Shown one piece after another: positions 12,701 to 23,438 of a stretch of DNA of 64,000 bases (position 1 is the stretch's first letter; every line of letters starts with the position of its first letter). The position numbers and the translations under genes are program-made. The stretch covers positions 1-64,000 of the forward strand of contig JACATO010001456.1 in NCBI GenBank assembly GCA_018389105.1. The letters are read 5' to 3'. The notes under the pieces are model-generated. The model made no database searches. It saw nothing but the letters and a program-made list of their open reading frames with translations, and was not told the DNA's origin. The stretch comes from Nautilus pompilius. Lineage: Eukaryota; Mollusca; Cephalopoda; Nautilida; Nautilidae.

Positions 12701-13680
12701 TATCGACAAACTGATAACACTTGTTTAAATTTATTATCTCAAAAGGCATCTGCTGTTGGTAGTGAGATTTGTAACACATCTGCGAGAATTTAGAAATTAC
12801 AAGATGATATATGGTATATGGAAATAAGTAAACGTTCACGTCTTTGCGCGAGCCTGCCATAAATAGGTGTAGAAGCAAGCCAAAATAAAGTAAAAACTTA
12901 TCCGCGTTATCCCGATTTGATCTGAGAGGAAACTCGCGAGAACCGGGCTAACGCAGAAGAGCAAGATTCCTGCCTCGGCGCCCAGTAAGTATTCGGGAAG
13001 ACTTCTTAGCTTTAGGAAGCTCGAAATATCTTGAAGGTTTAAGTCAGGCAGATTATTCTAATAATTCTGTACTAAAGAAACAAGCACAAAGGGCATACAT
13101 AACAGGTTTAAAAAAAAAAACGAATAAAGGATAAACAGAATTTTTTTTTTAAAAAATAAAGCAAAAGTGTAGAAAAAACAAAAGACTTAGAGCGGATATC
13201 ACCTTAAAAATGCAATAGAGGAATCAATGCATCGAGGCCAGTATGGTCTGCATTAAATGTCAGCAATTCTGGTTCCCTTGTATTATAATGAATATTATTT
13301 AGAAACGAAGATTATAACGAACCTTTTCATCTTAAGGTCCTAATAATCGCATTAGCTTTTTGGACAGCAAACCCGAAGCAGAAGAATTCTAGGAGAAAGG
13401 TCTTTCCGATGAGTGGACGTAAGCGAAAGCGAATGTTCGATGAAGAGAAAAGGTTTAACATTTTCTTTTACTTGTTCTCTAGAAACCGAACGCTTGTCGC
13501 GGTATTTCGCAAAGAGTTGGCCTGCAAACGGTTAAAAGTGTCTCCCGTACCGGAAAAATGGACTTGAAAAGTTACAACACCGACAGCCCAAGGTCGGAAG
13601 ATACGGCCAGCACCAGAGAGCCGTGGAAGCTGAAGAGGGATGATCGAAAGGGAGACAAAAACCGCAGGAGCACCGCCATC
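9800..13680. other. Unassigned AT-rich DNA
   Basis: No gene can be supported. There are short (CA)n runs near 10265 and 11250, a (GT)n run near 10955, and A/T homopolymers near 13110-13150. A minus-strand open frame at 12105-12326 has a protein-like composition (MAKLVANGCRTPSAQK) and a GTAGGT donor-like site inside it, but I recognise no family. Confidence 0.5.
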
Positions 13681-13689
13681 GCGGCTGGG

Positions 13690-13806
13690 CTTCATCCTCT
13701 CTGGCTCCGCATCTTTCGCCAGCACTATCTGTGGCCGGGGGCGCCTACATCACCGTCTTTGGAGACAGGAAGCCGCTTACCACTCTGCTACCGAGTAGTA
13801 AGTTCA
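13690..13806 (+). pseudogene. Possible LTR-retrotransposon RNase H fragment
   Basis: One frame reads LRIFRQHYLW and a second frame, starting after a run of G, reads YITVFGDRKPLTTLLPS. Together these resemble the RNase H segment of Ty3/gypsy polyproteins, where a K/R-F-x-x-YLxG stretch precedes a TDHKPL motif. Here the usual TDH is GDR, so a conserved residue is lost, and a frameshift separates the two parts. The match is only about 110 bp, and I find no reverse transcriptase, integrase or LTR nearby. The 13558 ATG upstream (strong AAAATGG context, hydrophilic 40-residue start) may be unrelated. Confidence 0.35.
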
Positions 13807-13809
13807 AAT

Positions 13810-16800
13810 AGCCGCTTACCAAGAAATCGCGCATGTACTTAAACAGGTCTACGGCGCATGCGTCCCAAGCCACTTACTGCGAGATACGCACCGAACGACT
13901 GGTACGGTTTCGGTTTTGCTAACCCTCTAGGCCATGGTTTTCTTCTCTGTGTTTTTCCCCCTCAGCTTTATATACATACGCTGAGCTTACAAGCTCTTTG
14001 TGATAAAAGGCTGCTCAGATACAGAATAAGTTTCTATAAAGTCGAAGCTTTTCCTCCCTGCCTCTGTCTCTCCCCCCCCCAACCCCGAATCATTTATCAC
14101 CCCGTAACAGCAGCAAGATATAATAATAAAGACGTGGGGCGGGTTTCCCTCGAGGAAATATCTGCTAAATTGCTTTTACAAAGAGAAGTCTATTCATCTG
14201 ACATAAAGGAACCCCTTCCAGAGCAATGAATTCTTTAAATGTTTAGCAGACACCGCATTCTCCCGTCACACATCTGGCTCAGTCTGGAGCACTTTCCATT
14301 TCCCTCACCAGAGGCAGCGGTCTCTTCGCTTTACAGTCCTATTAGCATCTTCCGCGCCATCTTTCTGTTCTCATAAAATCCTCTTTTTAAACTGCTTAAA
14401 CGCATCTTTCTCTGCCAGTTTAACCCTAACCCCACCCGGTTCTGGGCTATTTCCCCACCCCCTACTGACAGCTGATAAAAACACAAACTTTTAAATTCTC
14501 TTAGAATTAATACATTCAAAGAAAGTATCTTTAAACTGCCCACTCCCAATCTCAGGATAGAAATATGCAACGTGCTCGCTCCCATCCTGCGAAACATCTA
14601 CGGGGAAATAGCAAAAACTGGGTAAAGAAAAGAGGAAAGGGATGCGGAATCGCACTGAGATTTACTGATTTTTGGATCCATCTAATAAAAAAACAACAAC
14701 AAAGGGTCTCCATTATATGGGCTCTTCTACCTTAAACGTATATTTCTTTTAGTCGGTTAAAACGAACAAGTAAAATTAACAGCAGGAAACAAGTCATCAA
14801 GAAGGCTAATGAGATTTTCCGTTTATTTCGGAAGAAATGTTTCTGATTTCGATATGCATAATTTTACAAATTAACTGCCCTCTTAAGTGGTCGCCACTGA
14901 AGCATAGCCGCTTTCATCTGTATATAATATATATATATATATTCAAAGATGGGTTCGTGTTAACTTGTAGGTTCGGTAGGTATGACGTCATATTTTCTCA
15001 TGAATAAACATGCCGCTGTCAGCAGCCAAGAAACTTCTTTGTCAAGAAGAACATCGGTGGAAAATAGTTTGGTAATCCTAATGAAATTAATTTATTGCTG
15101 TTAGAAGAAAGTATATTTTTGAAAAATTATCTTTTTCGTCTGTCATATCTGCCGAAAGAGCCAATGTTCGCAGACAGGGAAGACAAGCGGAGCTAGTAGT
15201 TACAGGGGTGAGTTGCTATAGCACCAGTAATTCCTAATCATACGTATGGATGATGATTTGTAATCGACATCATATGCTTTGACTCATCAATAGCCTCGTT
15301 ATACGTTTAATTAGGAATTAATGATGCCGTGATAACGAGCACCGGTTTCTCCTAACTTAAAAAGGCACCTTTCCTTTTCTTAATAAAAAAACTGTATTTT
15401 GTTACTTCAGTTATGACTTCCATCATCTATTTAAAGACTTTATTTTAAGGTTTTTGTCAAATATAAATCAGTGCGAAGAATACCTCTTTAACGTTAAACC
15501 GAACAAAGTGAGTAAATGAAGCCGTTAAAAGTGGATTATAGATCACCGAGGCTAACCTATGGATGGGAGAAGCTCGCGGTTGATGAACGAAACTGCGATG
15601 AGAGCGCGACCCGGAAGGTAGCTCATCTAAACCTCAGTACCGAGATCAGCTCGCTCCAGAATTAAACTAGAACGACCGTTATAGTTCGACATGGAAGATT
15701 TGGTAGCTTTCCAGCAGTAAAAAAGGAAAAAGGGGGAAAATAAGGGCTGGGCGGAGTGGGAGTTGGCCGGGAAAAGAACTCAGCGGAAAGCCGTGCACCA
15801 GAAACACGGAAAGAAAGAAGACACCTGATATTATTAGGAGAGCTGAACATGCAGTAGCGTCAAATAGCCGTACTATTGGATCCGTGACAAGTGATCAAGG
15901 TGTTTGTCGTGTTACTTTAAGCCGATTTCGCCTAATGACAGTGGCAGCGCCAAACGGAAACTCCGAGTTGGCTATGCTAGAAGGAGGCTATACAGTAATG
16001 AGCGAGAAGATGAAACAGGAAACTATGGGGAAAATGCGTCAAAGACTCTTTTTTTCGCTATCCGCCAAGAACCTAAAGATATTTACTTTTAATCCAGGTA
16101 AAAGGTATAACAAAGCTGCAGATTTACGGTATGTTAACGAACCTGCCGGACCAGACTGGTTGGGGGCAGTTTCACGAAGCGTACCCAACTTTATCAATCA
16201 GAGCACCTGAAACCATCAGCTTGTCACGAGCTTTAGCAGGGAGCACGTTGGAGTTTTACCTAAATGATAACTGGTTTGGTGCACGACAAAATCATCGTTT
16301 TTGTACATAATTATGGTAAAGGCAACAAATAATACTACTGTGTAAATATTAATATATGTTAAACTTACGTCGTGCTAGAACACTTATCTCACTACAGCAG
16401 TTTTTAGAAGGAACCACGGAGTACCAAAATCGTCTATTCAGAGGATAAAAAGCACGATTTACTACGGGGCAGTTATTGTTCAGACTTCAGCCTTTTCAGT
16501 GTTTATAAAACGTCAATTCTATCTTTTAAAAAAGCAAACTGAGTAATGCTAGAATGTCGACATAGGTAATATTTCTATCCCCCTTTGCTACTTTTTTAGA
16601 TGTAGATAATGTTTCAAAACAAGCAAGTGCTTGTTAGCGCTCGAGTTTCTGCTCTGACATGATCTTCACTGATTTATCACCGTCAACTCAAGAAAACTGG
16701 TCTGGAAATAACGTTATTTTGGGAAGGAAAAAAAAAAAAAAGAACATTTAAAAAGACGGCGTGTCCGTCACACCAGATATGTATATTGAACTGTATAAAA

Positions 16801-18429
16801 ACATTTGACATTTAGGAAATTGGACGAGACACTGTATTAACGGAACTCGGTGGGTGGCTGCGCGCGCACCGAGGGAGCTCCACTTCTCGTCTACATGGCT
16901 GCTCTGGTGGTCTGAGGGCCTATTGGAATGACATTTTGTTTACCACTTCCTTCTGTTTGTCGGCACTGGTTTGTTGAGCGCGACTTGCAGCGGTCACTTG
17001 GCTGCTTGAAAAGACAGATGGCCAGGGAATTTTAGAAATACATGTCATTTACGAGCTTTGGAACTGCTTGTTTGTTTAAATTTCCGACCCGGATATTCAA
17101 CTATCGTGTTTAAAAGAATGTTCAGTTATGTCGTAATTCCCACTGGGTCACATGACCTGTTTACTCGTCAGGACACTATTATGATCAGCCGGCGATTACA
17201 TTATGAATATTTACAACGTCCCTCATTTTATTTAAACACTATTTTTTAAAAGAATTTTATACAGATATCCAGCGAGCGCGGACAGGACAATCCAGATGTA
17301 GATTCTTGCGAAATGATAGACTCTATTTAGCTTCAGAATTCTTCGGCTACTTCTCTGGTTTTCAGCAGAATCCCTGTGGGATGTGGTGTTGCGAACAGAT
17401 CCGATAAGTGCTAATCGAAGACTTAGTACAAACGCCTGGAAGTGTTTCTCCTTCTTGGTACTGTTGTGGGCTTCTGAAAGCTAAATTGTGGTAAGGTGTC
17501 GATACGTTTGGCAACGGAACTGAACAGTAAACTTTCGGTTTTGTGTTCAGTAGTCTGCGTCAGAAAAGAGAGAGGGAAAGTACGGCGCAGTTCGTCTAAC
17601 TGTCGCAGTAATTCAGAAGAATTCCTGCCCTTCTCACCCCTCCTGTGGAGTTTTCGCTCACTACGTCCGCCTGCTAAGTTTCTGGTTCGTTGGCTCGGAA
17701 CATAAGATACAGGTCATTTCCTTAGCAACACGAGCACCACGGGATGTGACGTCACGGCTGACGCAGGTTCGATAACCCACCACTGAATAACGCTGAGGGG
17801 AAATGCGTGGGCAGCCCAAATTTCCAGTTGCTGTGTATATGTTTTTAAAAAGTGAGAAGTAGAAAAAAAAAAAGAAAGAAAGAAAGAAAGCAACAGAATT
17901 AGACGTTTAGCAAGACAGGAAGTTTTAAAATGTATATGAAACCCCTCTTGTCCGTAAGTAGAACGTCTGCTGTATTTCTGGAATTATTTACCTTTCCGCT
18001 GCCTGTTAAATGACAACATTCCTTACAGGACCGACCGCGAGAGACGAATTCCGTGCCTTTGGTATATTTTAAAAAAAAAAAAGTTATAACGTTTTTCCTA
18101 ATAGATTATATTATAAAAAGACTCCTGCACTACTATGTCGTTTGAAAGGTAATTTTACTCAATTTTTATGACGTATTTTTCTTTCGGGAGCAACTAAAGA
18201 TGGCGCAGCAGTTGAGTGTTAGTATTCAACTAACGCGATGTTGAGATCTTCCGCTCAGCTCCGAATTTTTTCAGAACCGACTGTCATCAACTCTTTTTTG
18301 TGGAAGCTTTTTATTGTCTTGGAATCAAGGGCTACATGCTTTTCCTCTTTTATTCCCCGCGAACCTGAACCACAGACCTCAAACCACATGGCTCCGTCAC
18401 CAACAGCGCCATCTTCAGTGAGATTTGGT
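13810..18429. other. Unassigned DNA with scattered regulatory-like motifs
   Basis: I see no coding sequence. Visible motifs include an NRF1-like GGCGCATGCGTC at 13852-13863, TGACGTCA at 14983 and 17747, a (TA)n run at 14927-14942 and a (GAAA)n run at about 17868-17890. AT-rich stretches with long A or T runs make up the rest. Confidence 0.45.
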
Positions 18430-19563
18430 GGTGGGAATGGGGGGTGGGTATCTTAAATTACATAACATAAAGTGTCCATCTCCATTCAAAAGTAATTTAA
18501 CATTTGGGAATTACTTTCAGCATATACGTATTTATTTACTTATGAATTCCAACAGATAAAAAAAAAAAAAACCAAAACTATTTTATTCAACAAAAGCAGA
18601 CGCAGGTGAGAAACTTTGTGTGAATAAATAGAATTGTTATCACGGGCGTTTGGGGGGGGGGTGGTTTTCCAAACAGGCTGTGTTTGGGTGGGTTTTTTGC
18701 ATTATGTTTGGGGTGGGGGGCATAACTAACATTTTCGCAGTCTCTTGAGTTGGGGTTTTTTTTGCTTCCGTGGTGGGGGTAGGCCTGGGGGGGGTTTTTG
18801 TTCGGGTCGTTGGATTTTTGTGCCAGGGTGGCGCTCTTGGTACGTTTGGGTGTGTTCGTTAGTTGGGGAGATGGGGTTTTTTTTCATGGAAAACGTTTGT
18901 TTTTGTGGGTTTTTTAAAGGGGGGTTCTAAGCGTTATTCTCCCCGGTTTTATTTTGGGGTAAAATTTTTTGATAAAAAAGGGGTGGGGATTTGCGGTCAT
19001 TGGACAAAGGCGTGGCGTTGTTAATCGGGCTTGGTGTAAAAAGCCGGCAGGGTTGGGTTTAGGGTTAAAATTGTTTTCGTTACGCATGTTTGCACATTAG
19101 GATGGTTGGTTTGTGGTGAGAAATGCCGGTTTGTTGGGTGGGGTTCAAAAGAGTTAGGCTATGGGTTGTGCGTTTCAAAATTTCCGTGACTATGGTTCAT
19201 AGGCTTGGGCTGTTTTGTGGTGGGTTGGCTTGTGTAATGTGGGAATGTTAGTGATTTAAGGCTTTTTGTTGGGGAGGGGCTATTTGCTGCCATTGTTGTC
19301 GTTGGGGCTGACTTCCGGAAGGTCATGGGAATGGCGTCAAATTATCTTCCAAATTACATAACAATAAAGTGTCCATCTCCATTACAACAAAAGTAATTTA
19401 AAAACATTTAAAACAGGGAATTACTTTCCAGTCATATACGTATTTATTTACTTATGAATTCCAAACAGATAAAAAAAAAAAAATGTCCAAAATTATAATT
19501 ATCTTCCAACAAAAGCAGACGCAGGTAAACGAGAACTTTAATGTGAATAAAATGAGAATAAAG
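18430..19563. repeat. ~0.9-kb direct duplication with one G/T-biased degraded copy
   Basis: About 200 bp at 18451-18645 (starting AAATTACATAAC near 18455) recurs at 19346-19563 (near 19351), an offset of about 896 bp. Differences between the two are mostly short deletions in the first copy. The DNA between (about 18640-19345) is extremely G- and T-rich, with many G and T homopolymers. Parts of it still align to the clean sequence after the second copy: TGCATTATGTTTGGGG near 18700 corresponds to TGCATAATGTTTGGG near 19637. This pattern fits a tandem duplication with one copy built from low-quality reads. A real hypermutated duplicate is less likely. Confidence 0.75.
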
Positions 19564-20736
19564 TTAATCTCTTCGAAATCAGGCATAGTGTGATTTGTCT
19601 CTGAGCCTTTTCCAATAATATCCAAGTCCGTGTCCTTTGCATAATGTTTGGGTTTTGTGCATAAAATACATATTCCCAGTCGGGAATATTGAACTAACGA
19701 TTTACGCAGGCGCTTCTCCTGTGTATTTGTTTAATTTTTTGTTATCTTTAATGGATTATCTATTATAAACCCTAGATCCTCTCTCCTACCAATGCTGTCG
19801 CAGGGTAACCTTGTTCATAGGAGCCGTTTGTATCAACACGTCCCAAGCCAAGATGCTCGCTCTTGGAAACGTTAAGTTTTGTTCTCTGTTAGTTGGAATT
19901 CTGATGCTTTTTCTTTTCCCCATTTCTTTTTTTGTCTGTCAAATAAACTTTTTTTAAAAAGGGTAAATTATTAAAGTATCAGAAACGCATTCATCCCCGA
20001 GACCACAATCAATAGCGACAGAGACAATACCAGACGAAGGAGAAGAGGCCGTGCCTAAAGCGTCGCATAAGTTCTGTAATAGAGTTTCACGGTTTTGGAG
20101 AGCGACATAAACCAAAAAATATTTTAAAAGATACGGATGAGGATGAGGATTTCGGGAAACATCAGTAACTACCATCGCATCTTTCATTACGCGGTTAACC
20201 ATCCTATTATGTTTCACAATATGATAAATGCAACCATATTCTCAACGTAAGAGAAGAGTTCATGTTCAGCGCTATCATTAGAAGTATTGTAGTTATGGTT
20301 TCGCATTTAGATAGTACACCAGAGACTAAAAGAGATAGGCTCCGGCCTGACCACTTCATTGGTGAGCCAGTCCCGTTTTCGCTCCTTGGAATGTTTAAAT
20401 AAAAGCATGTTTTCGTTAAAGTAGAATAATTTCTCATCGCTCATTAATAACGCCATTTTTTTAATGTACACTTTATAAATATATTTGCTATTTGAAGCAG
20501 GTTCTATACGCTTCCAGGATTGTCTTTTATGGCTGATCTTCATATTAAAATAACTGCCAAAAACTTTAACGTTATTTTATGGCTTGCTTACCTGAAATTT
20601 TCATTTGTATTTTGACAGGAAGACAAATTTATGCCATCAATTACTGATTGGAGATTTTTAATTGTTTAGAAGACAGTTGAACTTGAGTTATGCTTTTATT
20701 TGCTGATCTTGGTTTTGTTATTGTATATCAAACGGC
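19564..20736. other. Unassigned AT-rich DNA
   Basis: No gene, RNA or transposon signature is visible. Overlapping minus-strand open frames around 19954-20543 have no family resemblance. Confidence 0.5.
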
Positions 20737-20860
20737 AGAGACAGTGTTCTATATCTGTATTTGTTAACTTTTAAATTGTATAGATGAATGGGGAGACACT
20801 ATTCTATATCTGTATTTGTTATAGATGAATGGGGAGACTATTCTACATCTGTATCTGCTG
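20737..20860. repeat. Irregular tandem repeat, three units
   Basis: Three units share TTCTATATCTGTATTTGTT-like cores and AGATGAATGGGGAGAC joins. The first unit carries an extra insert of about 15 bp (AACTTTTAAATTGT) that the second lacks. The last unit is diverged and runs into a TGACGTCA palindrome at 20859-20866. Confidence 0.7.
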
Positions 20861-20866
20861 ACGTCA

Positions 20867-22399
20867 ACGCGAGGACACGCATTAGCTAGGTAATGTCATT
20901 TTCAACCACAGACATGACGGCAGCACGAACCTTTTTGAACATCTGCTTTAATTTCTCATTTTCAAATGAAACGAGTAGAAGAATAATTTCTTGACGGCGT
21001 CTCTCCGATCGTTACCAACCCGTCTTCTCAGTCCTTTTCGTTGTCTCGCCTCTTTTCGCCAACTTTGAAGCTTCGTGGAAAATGGAAGAAAACAAAAGTC
21101 GCAGGAGTCAATTCCGTTTTTCTCCCAAACGCCGCGGAAGCTGTCCGAGGGGCGAGCTTCCCAACTTGTTGAGTGGACACCGGGCCGGCCTTGTTCCCGA
21201 AAAATAAACAATTTGCCGAGCTGCTGGTGAGGGCTGATACCGCTATTAACGTCTTACAAGAAAGGAAACATGAATAGAAGTAAAGAAATAAATACAAATA
21301 ACGATTAGTTTTAAAGCCCCCTCCGGTTACTTATAACCATCTTCTCCAGTGTAATAAAATCTAGTTTTTCTTTAATGCTCTCTATAACGGCCCCCTACTT
21401 TAATGGGCCGGACATGTTTTTTTCTACTTACCCGGGCAGAGACGGGGATCGAGGAGTTTAATATGGTTTGAAAGAAAACAAATGTTGACTCAGGCCCTCC
21501 TGTGCCAGTAGACACGGCTAATATAAATGTTGTTCTCTAAAGAGCTTATGTGTCTGGCAGTTATTATCTTATTCCGAATTCCACGCTAACTTTTCAAAAA
21601 AAACAAAAACTTTTTTTAATTTTTTTTTTATCTGTCTGCCACGTGAATTAATTTTCTACTTTCCTGATGCCAACCAGCAGCCGATCTCCAAAGTTTGGCA
21701 CCCACACCGGCTCCCTCCGCAACTGCACGGAGGGGGAATTACGGTAAACTTCGAAATGAGTAAATTGACATTAACCGAATAGTTGTCGTGATATCTCACT
21801 TTCGTCTTATTATTATTATTATTTTTTAGTAACTCTTGCAGAAAAATCTTACAGAACCCCTACTCCCCCGTTTCCCAAAAACACACAGACAAGGGGGAGG
21901 GACCCTTTCCGAACACATTGTTTGCTGGCATTGTCGTGAACGGTAGCCGAAAGTGGAGTTTGGGAGAGGAGGGGCGGTGACACTATATATAGCTAGGCAC
22001 AAAAAATACCCGGTGTACGCCGACTTCGGCCGACCTAACTAAAGTTCCTATTGAAACTTCTTTTTGTGTGTGTTTTCGGTGTGAGAGGAAACCCGGACTG
22101 CGGGTTGATAGAAAAGGGTAAAGGTCCGCCAAACCGAGCCGGTCCAAACCGGGTTTTGTACTTGGAGCCTCAGCCAAATAGCAGTCAGTACAGTAGCGCC
22201 TAACTAACCACCAGACCACCGACCGCGCTGACCTCTGACAGCTGAGTAATTATGCTAATTAGTCTAAAACCCAGAATAGTGTTAAATGACGTACCTAAGC
22301 GTACAAGTCCATATCAATTTATGCATTTGATTATTTCTATCATTTATTTCCTTTAGTTTAGTGTCATGATCATTTTCGTAGCATCCTGCATTTTAAATA
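20867..22399. other. Unassigned DNA
   Basis: No exon or transposon is recognisable. A (TTA)n run lies near 21810, and T homopolymers lie near 21610-21630. Confidence 0.45.
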
Positions 22400-22433
22400 A
22401 TTATTATAATAATAATAATAATAAATATAATAC

Positions 22434-22463
<30 letters not shown>
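22400..22463. repeat. (AAT)n microsatellite
   Basis: About 64 bp of AAT units with a few interruptions. A shorter (ATT)n tract lies downstream at 22610-22633. Confidence 0.9.
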
Positions 22464-22468
<5 letters not shown>

Positions 22469-22679
22469 CAAACCCGAGGAAGGATGGGAAAAGTTGGCTG
22501 ATGATGTTATCTGACATCTGATGAAGGATGTATAATTTAAAGAACATCTGCTGTATCTAGAAACATAAGGAAAACAATTTGCCCATGTTATCGAAAACAG
22601 CTGCATCATTTATTATTATTATTATTATTATTTTGCTTCTTTGTCCATAGAAAATTGTTTTATTTGTGTTGGTTAGTAC

Positions 22680-22830
22680 AACGGCCTATGAACAGAGGGC
22701 GCCACGAGTCGTTGGCTTCAATTCCGAAGCCAGCCCATCGTCACAGGTAGAAACAAGGAACAGACCGATCGAGCTCTAGCACCTCTCTAATAGCGCGGCG
22801 CCTGTCCGACGAGACGGACCTTAGTAATAT
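22680..22830 (+). repeat. Possible decayed tRNA-derived SINE head
   Basis: TTGGTTAGTACAACGG resembles an internal A-box region. About 45 bp downstream, GGCTTCAATTCC resembles the pol III B box (GGTTCRANNCC). The spacing suits a tRNA-derived promoter. No poly-A tail or target duplication is apparent, so the call is weak. Confidence 0.3.
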
Positions 22831-23353
22831 TAATCGGACGCTATATTTAGAATGTTTAATATAATTACAGTTAGAACAGGATGGGGGGGATGTATGACAA
22901 AACTCGGACAGCGACGCGAATCTAAATTAACTACAGGCAACACCTGTAAAAATCAGAGGATGAGAAAGGAAAATTTCTTGAGGCGGGATAAACAACATGT
23001 GCGAAGCAGACTTCATTTCTTTGCCCAGAAATGTGCACTTTGAATTCCGGCAGTTTTACGACAGTTAATGAACCAACAACAGCCGATCGTTTTACATTTA
23101 AATTTCTTTGGAAAATAATATTTACGCATTTTTTATCTTAACTTTCGAAACATAAGCTTGTTTTTGGTAGACACCAATGCTAGTAAGAGGAAGTTTCAGA
23201 GAGCTAAGGCTAAGATCAGTTTAACGCATCGGAAAGTTTAATTTTACGCCTAAATAATGAACTTGAACACTGAACGAAGAGTCACCTTTAACGATCCGCG
23301 TAATTTACAAAAAAAAGAACATCTTCACGTGACATTTAGTACCGGAAGACAGG

Positions 23354-23438
23354 CAGGGGCAGTAATCCGTGATTGAACGTATAGGTGAGTTGTAAATCGA
23401 CGCTCGTCTCTGCGTTCAATTACAAATTACTGCCCCTG
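23354..23438. mobile_element. Short palindromic MITE-like element
   Basis: The 26-bp arm at 23354-23379 (starting CAGGGGCAGTAAT) is the reverse complement of 23413-23438 with three mismatches, around a 33-bp centre. CAGGGGC-type ends are common among hAT-derived MITEs, but the 8 bp on either side do not match, so no target duplication supports this. It could be a solo remnant or a structured RNA hairpin. Confidence 0.5.

Noticed and set aside
14421-14436. Telomere-like CCCTAACCCC
   Set aside because: There is only one or two units, with no array.
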